Shown: in pieces, positions 32,544 through 43,300 of the stretch
How the letters are laid out: each line of letters opens with the position of its first letter
Numbering within the stretch: the stretch's first letter is position 1
Source of the DNA: Pedobacter sp. WC2423
GTDB taxonomy: Bacteria > Bacteroidota > Bacteroidia > Sphingobacteriales > Sphingobacteriaceae
Length of the DNA: 64,000 nt
NCBI RefSeq assembly: GCF_040822065.1
Contig: NZ_CP162005.1
Coordinates: forward strand, 62,001 to 126,000
Direction: 5' to 3'
The notes under the pieces: generated by a model
The model's database searches: none
Seen by the model: only the letters and a program-made list of their open reading frames with translations
Told to the model about the DNA's origin: nothing
Position numbers and translations under genes: made by a program

Positions 32544-33359
32544 TTAAACAAGGCTATTTAGTGAGATCTTAAATTCATAATTGAGTTTTTCAGCTATATA
32601 TATACTATGCACCGATTTCCAGTTGAGCAGTTCATCTTTGAACTGAGGTATTTCTAATCCTGATCTTGCGGCTGCAGCAGTATAAAATATGGAACGAGTG
32701 GGATGAGCTGTAGCACATGCATTAAAAATATAGCCAAAGGCTTGCTTTTCAATGATGCGTAATGTTAAACCGGTACAATCTGAGAGGTGAATAAGATTTA
32801 CAGGGGCTTTTCCATTCGGTATAGCTGATTTGCCAGCAAAGAATCTCCCCGGATCTCTGCCAGGGCCAATCAAGCCACCAAATCTGAGTATTGTAGTACT
32901 AAAATTCTCGTTCGTTGTTAAAGCTTGTTCAGCAGCCAGAATTGCTTTACCAGACTCTGTTTCAGGGTTTGGGACAGTGTGTTCATTAACCTCCTGATTA
33001 TAATCTCCATATACTGAAGTAGCACTGATAAAGATAATATTTGGAATATTACCATTTACTGCCGCTTCTGATACTTTCTGAATCTTTGATAAAAAGGTAT
33101 GTTGCTCTGCTGTATTTCTCTTTGGAGGGATGCTTATAATGAGTAAATCACAGTCGAAAAATTCATAGTCCACATTATCTTTCTCTTCAGTGAAATTTAT
33201 AAGATAGGGCAGGATTCCAGCTTGCTGAAGACTTTCTAATTTATCAGGTGTAGTTGTCGAACCTTTTACGGTATAACCGTTTTTTAGCAGTTCTTTAGCA
33301 AGCTCTAGTCCGTACCAACCACAGCCCAGTATGCTGATTTTATTATTTAATGAATACAT
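32544..33359 (-). CDS. YeeZ-like NAD(P)-dependent SDR-family protein
   Basis: 271 residues with an N-terminal Rossmann motif ILGCGWYGLELAKEL, a second-strand LLIISIPP segment and an extended-SDR region FISATSVYGDYNQ followed by LRFGGLIGPGRDPG. The usual YxxxK pair is not clear, as in E. coli YeeZ-type proteins, so catalysis and substrate are uncertain. Encoded on its own between a cold-shock gene and the beta-CASP protein. Confidence 0.78.
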   Translation of the reverse strand: MYSLNNKISILGCGWYGLELAKELLKNGYTVKGSTTTPDKLESLQQAGILPYLINFTEEKDNVDYEFFDCDLLIISIPPKRNTAEQHTFLSKIQKVSEAAVNGNIPNIIFISATSVYGDYNQEVNEHTVPNPETESGKAILAAEQALTTNENFSTTILRFGGLIGPGRDPGRFFAGKSAIPNGKAPVNLIHLSDCTGLTLRIIEKQAFGYIFNACATAHPTRSIFYTAAAARSGLEIPQFKDELLNWKSVHSIYIAEKLNYEFKISLNSLV

Positions 33360-33414
33360 GAATGCTGATTTTTATAGCCTGAAAGTTTTAAATGGCTTTG
33401 TGTGAATTTTATAA

Positions 33415-33447
33415 AAAAAGGGGTGATGCATTGCATCACCCCTTTTT
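33415..33447. terminator. Terminator after the cold-shock gene
   Basis: AAAAAGGGGTGATGCA (33415-33430) is matched by its reverse complement at 33432-33447, ending in a five-base T-run on either strand. It lies just after the minus-strand cold-shock gene and before the next minus-strand start. Confidence 0.9.
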
Positions 33448-33464
33448 GAATTTTAACGAATTTC

Positions 33465-33671
33465 TTAAAGAACAGTTACATTAGAAGCCTCAGGGCCTTT
33501 TTTACCGTCATTCAATTCGAATTCTACATTGTCACCCTCATTCAATTCTCTGAATGAATCTCCTGCAATCGCAGAAAAATGTACGAAAATATCTTTTCCT
33601 CCATCTTCTGGAGTTATAAAACCAAACCCTTTTGCAGAATTAAACCATTTAACTTTTCCTGTTGTACGCAT
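33465..33671 (-). CDS. CspA-family cold-shock protein
   Basis: 68 residues, a single cold-shock domain with both nucleic-acid-binding motifs: [15 protein letters not shown] (RNP1) and [10 protein letters not shown] (RNP2). Such proteins bind single-stranded RNA and melt secondary structure. The ~145-nt intergenic leader shared with the divergent gene may carry a structured 5' UTR, as is common in this family, but no clear stem was found. Confidence 0.95.
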   Translation of the reverse strand: MRTTGKVKWFNSAKGFGFITPEDGGKDIFVHFSAIAGDSFRELNEGDNVEFELNDGKKGPEASNVTVL

Positions 33672-33816
33672 ATTAATGTTATAAATTTCGCTGTGAAAAT
33701 AATCAATTGAATACTAATATCCAAAATCTTAATTGCTTATTGTATTCATTTTACATGAATTGAGTAAAACCAGCGGATATTGTTTTTGTTGTTATTAAAA
33801 TATAAAAGATCAATTT

Positions 33817-34074
33817 ATGATAAATTCAGGATCAAAAGCAAACAAGATTAAAACTGACGAGCTAAATGGGATTAAAGCAGCTCATACAAATGAAGACCCG
33901 AAGCAGTACCACGAAGCGGACAATTTAGGATTGGATGCAGATGGTTCTTCTGTAAATCAAGGAAAGACTAATTATAACAATGATAATGACAGGGTTTCCC
34001 ATAATCCGGATGGAGAAGATGATGACCATGATACGAGAGAGTCACCTGGCCATTCCCCTTTAATGGATAAATAA
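33817..34074 (+). CDS. Small, acidic, probably disordered protein
   Basis: 85 residues dominated by Asp, Asn, Glu, Gly, Ser and Lys, without a hydrophobic core, signal peptide or Cys. The second half is a run of polar residues (NYNNDNDRVSHNPDGEDDDH). The composition is like hydrophilin or stress-type disordered proteins of Bacteroidota. No function can be assigned. Divergent from the cold-shock gene. Confidence 0.6.
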   Translation: MINSGSKANKIKTDELNGIKAAHTNEDPKQYHEADNLGLDADGSSVNQGKTNYNNDNDRVSHNPDGEDDDHDTRESPGHSPLMDK

Positions 34075-34188
34075 GATGCTTTTAGATAAGTTTTACAAGT
34101 TATTGTAACAGGAATATTAATCTTGGCATCATTTTAGCAAACAGTTATGTGACTTTAATATCTATATAACAACTAAAAAAAACACAAG

Positions 34189-34671
34189 ATGAAAAATACG
34201 TTCGCAATATTAGGTATAGCACTTGCTTTTACAGCATGTACTAATGCCAAGAAAGAAGAAGCAATTAAAGTAGCTACGATCAAAGCTGTAAAAGACAGTA
34301 TGAGATTAGATAGCTTTAAAAGAGCAGATGCTGCTGAAAAACAGCAGGCAGCCAGAATACAGGAAGAAAAAAGAGTTTTGATGCTGGCTTCTGCCAAAGC
34401 TGCTGAAAATGCTCCTGCTGCTACAATGGCTTCACCACGCAATCATTCTGTAAATCAACAGACAACTACTACAACAACTAAAAAGAAAGGTTGGAGCAGT
34501 GCAGCATTAGGAACTGTTATTGGTGCAGGTGCAGGTGGATTAGGTGGGGCACTTATTGACAAAAAGAAAGGCAGAGGTGCTATTATCGGTGGTGTAGCGG
34601 GTGCTGGTGCAGGATATTTAATCGGTCGTGGACAAGATAGAAAATCGGGTAGGGTTCAATCCAACAATTAG
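34189..34671 (+). CDS. Glycine-zipper lipoprotein
   Basis: 160 residues: lipobox FTAC (Cys16), an Ala/Lys/Glu-rich helical middle (~20-75), a Thr-rich linker and a C-terminal glycine-zipper segment with G-x-x-x-G spacing (LGTVIGAGAGGLGGALID, then GGVAGAGAGYLIGRG) around a short basic turn DKKKGRG. Such YMGG/zipper domains associate with membranes. Role unknown. Its terminator has been split by the insertion element downstream. Confidence 0.7.
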   Translation: MKNTFAILGIALAFTACTNAKKEEAIKVATIKAVKDSMRLDSFKRADAAEKQQAARIQEEKRVLMLASAKAAENAPAATMASPRNHSVNQQTTTTTTKKKGWSSAALGTVIGAGAGGLGGALIDKKKGRGAIIGGVAGAGAGYLIGRGQDRKSGRVQSNN

Positions 34672-34698
34672 GTTTTGGATCAGTAAGCATTTATATAA

Positions 34699-34716
34699 CA
34701 TAAAAAAGCCTGATTT
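34699..34716. terminator. Left half of a palindromic terminator split by the insertion element
   Basis: The left flank ends AAAAAAGCCTGATTT and the right flank (36163-36190) reads TTTATCATATGATAAATC followed by AGGCTTTTTT. Removing the element and one TTT copy restores a perfect palindrome centred on CATATG with an A-run and T-run. It would have served the glycine-zipper gene and the convergent small gene. Confidence 0.85.
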
Positions 34717-34740
34717 TGAAGTGCCCCCAAAAAGTTAGAC
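34717..34740 (+). repeat. Left terminal inverted repeat of the IS3-family element
   Basis: 24 bp, identical as reverse complement to 36139-36162. The end begins TGAAGTG rather than the TG...CA-only minimum, giving the usual 5'-TG and CA-3' termini. Confidence 0.95.
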
Positions 34741-34759
34741 ACTTATTGGGGGCATTTTT
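34722..34759 (+). terminator. Terminator inside the left end of the element, ahead of orfA
   Basis: TGCCCCCAA (34722-34730) pairs with TTGGGGGCA (34746-34754), followed by TTTTT (34755-34759) and then at once by the orfA ATG at 34760. It would stop transcription entering from outside and so hold down transposase made from read-through. Confidence 0.75.
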
Positions 34760-35305
34760 ATGAATAGAAAAACAAAGTTTAGTTTAAGCTTCAAGGAAGC
34801 TTTGGTGAAGGAGGTTGTTTCCGGGTCAATCGGATCAAGGGAACTTTCCAGAAAGCATGGCATCAACGACCGATACCTACGCCGTCTGGTCAAGAATTAC
34901 GAGGACCGTGGTAGCTTGAGCCATCAGCAGGGCAATAATATATACGACAAGGCACTCAAGGTTGCATGCGTTCTTTCGGTGATAAAAAAGCGTTTATCTT
35001 TGAGCGAGGCGGCCACATGTTTCGGGATCCCCAGCGACAGCACCATCGTCCACTGGATGAAGCTCTATGGTGAATTTGGCGAGGAAGGTCTTGAAACTAC
35101 CAAAGTTGGCCGTTCAAAGAATATGTCGGCACCAGATAACAACAGGATAAAAAAGAAGAAGGATCCATTAGATCCACAGGCAGCTTTGCAGGAGGAGCTG
35201 GAGTTCCTACGTGCAGAAAATGCATATCTAAAAAAGCTAAGTGCCTTAATTCAACAGGAAAAGTCCAAAGCGCGCGAACCAAAGCCAAAGCGGTCGAAGA
35301 ATTAA
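34760..35305 (+). CDS. IS3-family OrfA (transposase DNA-binding subunit)
   Basis: 181 residues with two helix-turn-helix segments: SRELSRKHGINDRYLRRLV (~28-46) and LSEAATCFGIPSDSTIVHWM (~81-100), then a leucine-zipper-like coiled coil (LEELEFLRAENAYLKKLSA part, ~142-165). This length and double HTH are typical of the IS150 subgroup. The last ~30 codons overlap the OrfB frame, and translation can slip -1 at 35230-35236. Confidence 0.93.
   Translation: MNRKTKFSLSFKEALVKEVVSGSIGSRELSRKHGINDRYLRRLVKNYEDRGSLSHQQGNNIYDKALKVACVLSVIKKRLSLSEAATCFGIPSDSTIVHWMKLYGEFGEEGLETTKVGRSKNMSAPDNNRIKKKKDPLDPQAALQEELEFLRAENAYLKKLSALIQQEKSKAREPKPKRSKN
35230..35236 (+). promoter_or_regulatory. Programmed -1 ribosomal frameshift site A AAA AAG
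   Basis: The heptamer is in phase: OrfA reads CTA AAA AAG here (Lys-Lys). Slipping back one base continues GCT AAG TGC into the OrfB frame, which is open from this point. This is the usual IS150/IS911-type signal for making the OrfAB fusion transposase. Confidence 0.85.
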
Positions 35306-36120
35306 GGCATACCTATGACCTGCATCTATTATTGTCTGCTTCTGAACTGGCGCGGAGCACGTTCTACTATCACCTTAAACATGCTAAAGAAGATAGGTAT
35401 GCACCTGCCAGGAAGCTGATCTCCGATATCTTTCACAGACACAGGGGGCGTTATGGATATCGGCGGATAACGGCAGCGCTCAAGCAACAGGGCTGTACGA
35501 TCAACCACAAAACGGTGTCAAGGATTATGGGCGAACTTGGGCTAAAATGTACACTGAGGCCTAAAAGATACCGATCCTATAAGGGAGACCATGGAAGGAT
35601 TGCGCCCGATCTGGTGAGGCGAGGTTTCAAAACCGAGCTGCCGAACCAAAAGTGGGTCACTGATGTTACGGAATTTGCAGTGGCAGGCCAGAAACTCTAT
35701 CTCTCCCCGATACTCGATCTCTACAATTCAGAGATCATTTCTTATCATCTAGACGTCCGGCCCAATTACGGGCTGGTCGGCAGAATGGTAGAAATGGCAT
35801 TTGAAAAACATGCCGACCTCAACGGCCTAATACTGCATTCCGACCAGGGATGGCACTATCAGATGAAATCCTATCAGCGTGCGCTAGAAAAGAAGGGGGT
35901 GCTACAGAGCATGTCCAGAAAAGGCAACTGCCTGGACAATGCGGTAATGGAGAACTTCTTCGGAATACTAAAATCAGAACTATTCTACGTGAAAAAATAT
36001 ACATCAGTCGAAGAACTCAAAACAGATATCAAAAGTTATATTGAATACTACAACAATGACAGGATCAAAATGAAACTAAATGCAAAAAGTCCGGTACAAT
36101 ACCGGACTCTTGCAGCCTAA
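35236..36120 (+). CDS. IS3-family OrfB transposase (made as OrfAB fusion)
   Basis: 295 codons in the -1 frame after the slip site; the conserved part starts at VEELRHTYDLHLLLSASELA. It contains the HTH_21-like segment, then the DDE integrase core: first Asp in WVTDVTEF, second in LHSDQGWHYQM, Glu in ENFFGILKSELFY, with the DDE-associated YYNNDRIKMKL near the end. All three catalytic residues are present. A TTG at 35332 is the only start-like codon early in the frame, supporting synthesis by frameshifting. Confidence 0.93.
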   Translation, partial: AKCLNSTGKVQSARTKAKAVEELRHTYDLHLLLSASELARSTFYYHLKHAKEDRYAPARKLISDIFHRHRGRYGYRRITAALKQQGCTINHKTVSRIMGELGLKCTLRPKRYRSYKGDHGRIAPDLVRRGFKTELPNQKWVTDVTEFAVAGQKLYLSPILDLYNSEIISYHLDVRPNYGLVGRMVEMAFEKHADLNGLILHSDQGWHYQMKSYQRALEKKGVLQSMSRKGNCLDNAVMENFFGILKSELFYVKKYTSVEELKTDIKSYIEYYNNDRIKMKLNAKSPVQYRTLAA

Positions 36121-36138
36121 TTTTTTAAAGTTAAATTT

Positions 36139-36162
36139 GTCTAACTTTTTGGGGGCACTTCA
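36139..36162 (-). repeat. Right terminal inverted repeat of the IS3-family element
   Basis: 24 bp ending GGGGGCACTTCA, the exact reverse complement of the left end. Confidence 0.95.
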
Positions 36163-36193
36163 TTTATCATATGATAAATCAGGCTTTTTTATG

Positions 36194-36391
36194 TTATTTC
36201 TTTTCAGGTGCTTTTTCTGGAGGTGTTGATACGATTTCACCGTATTCATTTACGTATGCCATCATACTATCCAAATCGCCGCCTGTTGAATTTTGCTTGC
36301 GTTCTTCTTTGCGTTGCTCTTTATCTTCTTTTTTCTTCTGCCTGTTTTTTTCTAGTTGCTTCTTCATGAAGGTCGCCTGAGACTTAGCCAT
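36194..36391 (-). CDS. Small highly charged conserved protein
   Basis: 65 residues: a Lys/Glu/Arg-rich helical N-terminal half (MKKQLEKNRQKKKEDKEQ) and a short conserved tail, MMAYVNEYGEIVSTPP. I recall this arrangement as common in Bacteroidota, sometimes labelled cold-shock associated, where it may bind RNA. No domain beyond that. Its mRNA 3' end is the terminator that the insertion element has split, though its own half (36163-36190) keeps a full stem from CATATG outward only in part. Confidence 0.6.
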   Translation of the reverse strand: MAKSQATFMKKQLEKNRQKKKEDKEQRKEERKQNSTGGDLDSMMAYVNEYGEIVSTPPEKAPEKK

Positions 36392-37349
36392 AAATTTCCG
36401 TATTTAGTTTAAAAATAACTCTTCTCTGCTGTTACTTGTTAAGGCGTTCCATAAACAATATAATTCTGGATCGATCTAGCCCGAATAAAACTTAAATTCC
36501 CGGGCAACAACGGTAGGGAAGCCAGGAGAAATTGAATCTAATCAAATGGATGATTAGCAAGTAAGTATTAAGAGAGTCTGAGTTTATACTCCGTTCTACG
36601 CAAATATACACAAAATAATTTATTTACAAAAGCTGGGGCTGAATATATATTAATCTATTTCATAATTATTCTTTGAATTATCAGATAGAACAGGCGGGAA
36701 TATTTTTTTGAGGAGTAATAGTACCAGGAGAATTTTCTTTAATATAATTATATTAAAATCCTGGAAAGGTATAATAATGATAATAGTATTCTTTTAATTC
36801 TGGCAGGCGTTGTTATTTGGTTAATTAACATATTTTTTTATTTACATAATTATTCTTAAGATTAATTTTTTGCAGATTTTAAATGCTGATTTTAGTGTGT
36901 AATATATTTCCCTTTTTGTGGTGTTGTTACTCATTTAATTAGTTGTTGTTAATTATTTAACAATTCTTTTTCTTATTTCATAGATATTTTTTATATAAAC
37001 TATGTATTTGATAATGCGGTTTAAATTGGTCTATAATACGGTTTAGTCTTGTTATTTTTTATTAAGATTCCATTTAGGAGTGCTTATTTGATACTATATA
37101 ATTTTAAAATATTTTTTTTGGCATAAAAATTATTAAAAGGGGAATTTTGTGGGGTGAAAATTTGGATAATAGCATTAATTGTGCCTATTTTGTGGGTGTA
37201 AATTGTGTAATTAACTAATGTGAAATATTGATTCTTAGTTATTTAGGATTTTAACTTTCAAAGCTTGTCTCATGTAACCTGCAAACTTTGAAATATATTT
37301 TGAATTAGTGATTGGCAATTTGTAATTACTATCTACGCTATCGCCTCCT
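36392..37349. other. 958-bp intergenic region, AT-rich, with one GC-richer structured patch
   Basis: No ORF of note. The patch at about 36479-36535 read on the minus strand (leader of the small charged protein) has two overlapping stems: GCCCG with CGGGC around a 17-nt loop, and TTCCC with GGGAA; they share a base and cannot both form fully. From 36600 to 37349 the DNA is strongly AT-rich with T- and A-runs and precedes the giant adhesin; it probably contains its promoter and long leader, but no TAnnTTTG element could be placed confidently. Confidence 0.45.
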
Positions 37350-40300
37350 ATGAATAAATCTCTCCGTTTTAAACTTCTGACAAAGTTTACTTCGCTGATT
37401 CACTCGTTAACAGCGCATATGAATCGCAGGGGGATTGCGGCAAAAAAAGGATTACTGGCGATAACGAGTGTAGGTTTGTTTTTTCTATTTACACTAAATC
37501 CTTTTTCTTCACGGGCTCAGTTTCCTTATGATGAAAGTTTTAGAAATTCAACTACAAATAAGCCAGATGTAAAATTTGGGGGGGATCCCACTGCATTTTT
37601 AACTGCCCTTAAGCCAATTAGCGGGTCGGTTACAGATGCACAAGGCGAGGGATATTTACGGCTGACAAATAATACAAAGAAGCAAAAAGGATATGTCTAT
37701 TCGAATAATATATTTTTAGGTACTTATGGTCTGAATATAGAATTTGAATATTTCACTTATGGGGGTGGTAATGATGGTGCTGATGGTCTTAGTTTTTTCT
37801 TGTTTGATGCATCGGTAGCTGATGCTGATTTTAATATTGGCGGATTTGGCGGGTCGCTGGGATATGCTCAACTTAATAAAGATGGTAAAGATTTTAAGGG
37901 AGTTAGCAAGGGATATTTAGGTATTGGTTTAGATGAATTTGGAAATTTTTCAAATCACGGGGAAGGCAGGCAAGGCGATAAAGATCAGATTCCTAATAGT
38001 ATAGTTCTTCGTGGTGCGGGAGATGGATTCGCTTATGTACCTACAAATTACCCTTTGCTCACGACAGTTAAAACTTCAGCACTTGCAACAGATGCATTTA
38101 ATATTGCCGGAGGTTCCAGGACAGCGAAGGATGGAGATCCGGAATACCGTAAAGTGTTTATCAATTTGGTACCCAGACAAGGAGGAGGCCTATTAATTAG
38201 TGTGAGTATTAAGCATGGGGGGGTGATTACTCCTGTCATTGTAAAGTTTCCTTATACCACACCTATTCCTGCAAAAGGCCTGAAATATGGAATTGCTTCT
38301 TCAACAGGTGATAATGTGAATTACCATGAAATCAGAGGTTTAACGTTGACGGTTGATAAAAGTGTATTAAGTCAGCCTGTAGCACCAAGTCCTTCAATGA
38401 TTATTTGCCAGGGTGCTTCTGGTAGTTTAGATATATTGGCCGGTGCAACAAAACCAAATGCAGGAGGAGACCCCAATCCGGATAATGTGGACCTTAATCC
38501 TCTAACTACAGAGATTGACCGGCAATTCGTAACAGACGCAGGTACTTTTGTGTTTGATAATGTGAATACTAAACTGCTTACGTTTACTCCTAAGCAAGGT
38601 TTTAGTGGTAGTTCTGCACCCATACAGTTTACTTTTATGGATGTTTACGGAGCTAAATCAACAGTTGGGACAGCTACATTTAATATCAATTCTCCAATAA
38701 TTGTCACACAGCCAGTAAGTACAGCTATTTGTGAAAACTCAAATTTTACGACTACAGTAGCAGCTTCCGGACCAAGTCTTTCTTATCAATGGCAGGTTAA
38801 TACTGGTAGTAGCTGGGATCCTGTTGCAGATCCTGATGGATCATTAGGATCAAAGACAAATACGCTAAATATCACCAGGGTACCATTTACTTATAATGGC
38901 TATAAATATAGAGTTCAGGTTAGTTCTCCCGGCGGATGTAATATTATTTCTGATATTATAAGCCTAACGGTTAATCAACTGCCTACAGCAGCAATTTCAC
39001 CTTTGAAACAAGATGTGTGTCAGGATAGCCCTGATATTCCAGTTACATTCAGTGGCAAGTATGGGGCAGCACCTTATACTTTTTATTATACGATTAGTGA
39101 CGGAACAGTTAAAAGCGCTATTAAGACTCTTACTACATCAGGTTCTAGTAACAGTATTACGATAAATCATCCTGCTAATGTACCTGGGGTCTTCACCTAT
39201 GAGATTGTAAAGGTTTCCAATTCGACTTGTAGCAATGATCTGATTACAAGGAGTAAACTTACTATCATACCTAATGCTTCAGTTGGATTGGCTCCATTAT
39301 CTGGTACAGCTGTTCAAAATGTATGTGTTGGAGTACCTATGCAATCAATAGTTTATCAGGTTAAAGATGCTGATGAAGCGACTGTGAGTTTTAATAAAAT
39401 TAATCCGGGTATAACGTTTATTTATGATGCTGTAAAACAAACAATAACGATAAGCGGAACTTCATCTTTAGTAGGGAAATTCCCTTTTACTGTGAATACA
39501 ATTGGTGGTTGTTCTACAGCCAGTACTACAGGAGAAATCAATGTTTTGCCAAATACCGCGATCGCGTTGACTTCAGCAGTGAAGACTGATCAGCAGGAAG
39601 TTTGTGTTAATCATGGAATTACTCAAATAGAGTATCAGGTCACTAACGGGAAGAATGCAACAGTGGTTGGTTTACCAGCTGAAATGGTTTCCGTTTACAA
39701 TGCTGTAACTGGCAAGTTTACGATCAGCGGTACACCAGTTAATGCAGGTCTGATCACTTATACGATCACGGCGACAGGAGATTGTAATCCTGCAAGTATC
39801 ACAGGTACGATCAATGTGAAACCAGATGTGACTATTGCATTGACTTCTGCGGTGAAAACGGATCAGCAGGAACTTTGCGTGAATAAACCAATTACTCAAA
39901 TCGAATACCAGGTGAGCGATGGCAAAGCTGCTACAGTTACTGGTTTACCTGCTGAGCTAACTTCGGTTTATAATGCTGTAACAGGTAAATTTACCATCAG
40001 TGGTACACCAGTTAATGCAGGTCTGATCACTTATACGATCACGGCGACAGGAGATTGTAATCCTGCAAGTATCACAGGTACGATCAATGTGAAACCAGAT
40101 GTGACTATTGCATTAGTTTCTGCATTGAAAACGGATCAGCAGGAACTATGCGTCAATAAGCCAATTACTCAAATTGAATACCAGGTAACCAATGGCAAGG
40201 CCGCTACGATTACTGGTTTGCCTGTAGAGCTGACAGGGGTTTATAATAATACAACCGGCAAATTCACCATCAGCGGTACACCAGTTAATGCAGGTCTGAT

Positions 40301-43300
40301 CACTTATACGATCACTGCAACCGGCGACTGTAAACTGGCAAGTATCACCGGAACGATCAATGTGAAACCGGATGTGACTATTGCATTGACTTCGGCTGTG
40401 AAAACGGATCAGCAGGAAATGTGCTTGAACAAAGCGATTACCCAAATTGAATACCAGGTGACCAATGGCAAAGCAGCTACGATTACTGGTTTGCCGGCAG
40501 AGTTAACTTCAGCTTATGATGCCTTGACTGGCAAATTTACCATCAGTGGTACCCCAACAACAGCCGGTCTGATAACTTATACGATTACTGCAACAGGCGA
40601 TTGTAAACTGGCAGGCATCACCGGAACGATCAATGTGAAACCGGATGTGACCATTGCATTGACTTCGGCTGTAAAAACAGACCAGCAGGAACTGTGTGTC
40701 AATAAGCCAATTACCCAAATTGAATATCAGGTAACCAATGGCAAGGCAGCTACGATTACTGGTTTGCCAGCAGAGTTAACTTCAGCTTATGATGCATTGA
40801 CCGGTAAGTTTACCATCAGTGGTACGCCCGCTACAGCAGGTCTGATAACTTATACGATCACTGCAACCGGCGACTGTAAACTGGCAAGTATCACCGGAAC
40901 GATCAATGTGAAACCGGATGTGACTATTGCATTGACTTCGGCTGTAAAAACAGACCAACAGGAACTGTGCGTGAACAAACCAATTACCCAAATCGAATAC
41001 CAGGTAACCAATGGCAAAGGAGCTACGATAACCGGTTTGCCGGCAGAGCTTACAGGAGTTTATAATAATACAACCGGCAAATTCACCATCAGTGGTACAC
41101 CAGTTAATGAAGGTCTGATAACTTATACGATCATGGCAACCGGCGACTGTAAACTGGCAAGTATTACCGGAACGATCAACGTCAAACCAGATGTGACCGT
41201 TGCATTGACTTCGGCTGTAAACACTGATCAACAGGAACTGTGCGTGAACAAAGCGATTACTCAAATCGAATACCAGGTGGTCAATGGCAAAGCTGCTACG
41301 ATTACTGGTTTGCCGGCAGAGTTAACTTCAGCTTACGATGCAGTAACAGGTAAATTCACGATCAGTGGTACGCCAGTTAATGCAGGTCTGATAACTTATA
41401 CGATCACTGCAACCGGCGACTGTAAACTGGCAGGCATCACCGGAACGATCAATGTGAAACCGGATGTGACCATTGCATTGACTTCCGCTGTGAAAACAGA
41501 TCAGCAGGAATTGTGCGTGAACAAAGCGATTACCCAAATCGAATACCACGTGACCAATGGCAAAGCAGCTACGATTACTGGTTTACCATCAACGCTGACA
41601 GGAGTTTATAATAATACAACCGGCAAATTCACCATCACAGGCACACCTTCCACAGCAGGTCTGATAACTTATACGATCACTGCAACAGGAGATTGTAAAC
41701 TGGCAAGCATCACCGGAACGATCAATGTGAAACCGGATGTGACCATTGCATTGACTTCGGCTGTAAACACTGACCAGCAGGAACTGTGCGTGAACAAAGC
41801 GATTACTCAAATCGAATATCAGGTTACTAACGGTAAGAATGCTACAATTATAGGCTTACCAGCAGAGTTAACTTCAGCTTACGATGCATTGACCGGTAAG
41901 TTTACCATCAGTGGTACGCCTGCTACAGCAGGTCTGATAACTTATACGATTACTGCAACAGGTGATTGTAAACTGGCAAATATCATCGGAACGATCAATG
42001 TGAAACCAGATGTGACTATTGCATTGACTTCCGCTGTGAAAACAGATCGGCAGGAATTGTGCGTGAACATAGCGATTACCCAAATTGAATATCAGGTAAC
42101 CAATGGCAAAGCAGCTATGATTACTGGTTTGCCGGCAGAGTTAATTTCGACTTATGATGCCTTGGCTGGTAAATTTATCATCAGTGGTACGCCCGCTACA
42201 GCAGGTCAGATAACTTATACGATCACTGCAACAGGCGATTGTAAACTGGCAAATATCACCGGAACGATCAATGTGAAACCAGATGTTTCTCTTGTATTGC
42301 TTTCAGGAACAAAAGATCAGACAGTGTGTATCAATGCTGCAACCATACCTATTGTTTATACCGTAGCGAATGAAACAGGGGCCGCAGTAGATAACCTGCC
42401 AGCAGGAATAATCTGGAAACGTGAGAATGGCAAGATCACAATCAGTGGAACACCAACGGTTTCTGGTACATTACATTATAAGATTACAGCCACTGGGGAT
42501 TGTCAGTCAGCTACAGCAGAAGGGGATTTAACGGTTAAACCAGATGTTTCTCTTTTGTTGCTTTCAGGAGCAAAAGATCAGACAGTGTGTATCAATGCTG
42601 CAATCACACCTATTGTTTATACCGTAGCGAATGAAACAGGGACCGCAGTAGATAACCTGCCAGCAGGAATAATCTGGAAACGTGAGAATGGTAAGATCAC
42701 AATCAGTGGAACACCAACGGTTTCGGGTACATTACATTATAAGATCACAGCCACTGGCGATTGTCAGTCAGCTACAGCAGAAGGGGATTTAACGGTTAAA
42801 CCAGATGTTTCTCTTGTGTTGCTTTCAGGAGCAAAAGATCAGACAGTTTGTATCAATGCTGCAATCACACCTATTGTTTATACCGTAGCGAATGAAACAG
42901 GGGCCGCAGTAGATAACCTGCCAGCAGGAATAATCTGGAAACGTGAGAATGGCAAGATCACAATCAGTGGAACACCAACGGTTTCTGGTACATTACATTA
43001 TAAGATTACAGCCACTGGGGATTGTCAGTCAGCTACAGCAGAGGGTGATTTAACGGTTAAACCAGATGTTTCTCTTTTGTTGCTTTCAGGAGCAAAAGAT
43101 CAGACAGTTTGTATCAATGCTGCAATCACACCTATCGTTTATACCGTAGCAAATGAAACAGGGGCTACAGTGGATAACCTGCCAGCAGGAATAATCTGGA
43201 AACGTGAGAATGGCAAGATCACAATCAGTGGAACACCAACGGTTTCTGGTACATTGCATTATAAGATTACAGCCACTGGCGATTGTCAGTCAGCTACAGC

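Larger units (their letters stand above)
34717..36162 (+). mobile_element. IS3-family (IS150-like) insertion sequence, intact
   Basis: 1,446 bp bounded by perfect 24-bp inverted repeats (34717-34740 and 36139-36162) starting TGAAGTGCCCCC. A 3-bp direct repeat TTT flanks it (34714-34716 and 36163-36165). Two overlapping frames encode OrfA and the OrfB transposase, with a -1 frameshift site between. Both the ends and the DDE residues are intact, so it is probably active or recently so. Confidence 0.95.

Noticed and set aside
36479..36535. GC-richer patch considered as an FMN, cobalamin or SRP-type RNA
   Set aside because: Only short fragments (such as CCCTACCG on the minus strand) resemble known cores; the full consensus and neighbouring target genes are missing.
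39672..42083. Series of open frames on the minus strand across the type A repeats (about 70-160 codons each)
   Set aside because: They recur once per 273-bp unit because the repeats share codon phase; they are mirror images of the adhesin coding sequence and have no own start context.
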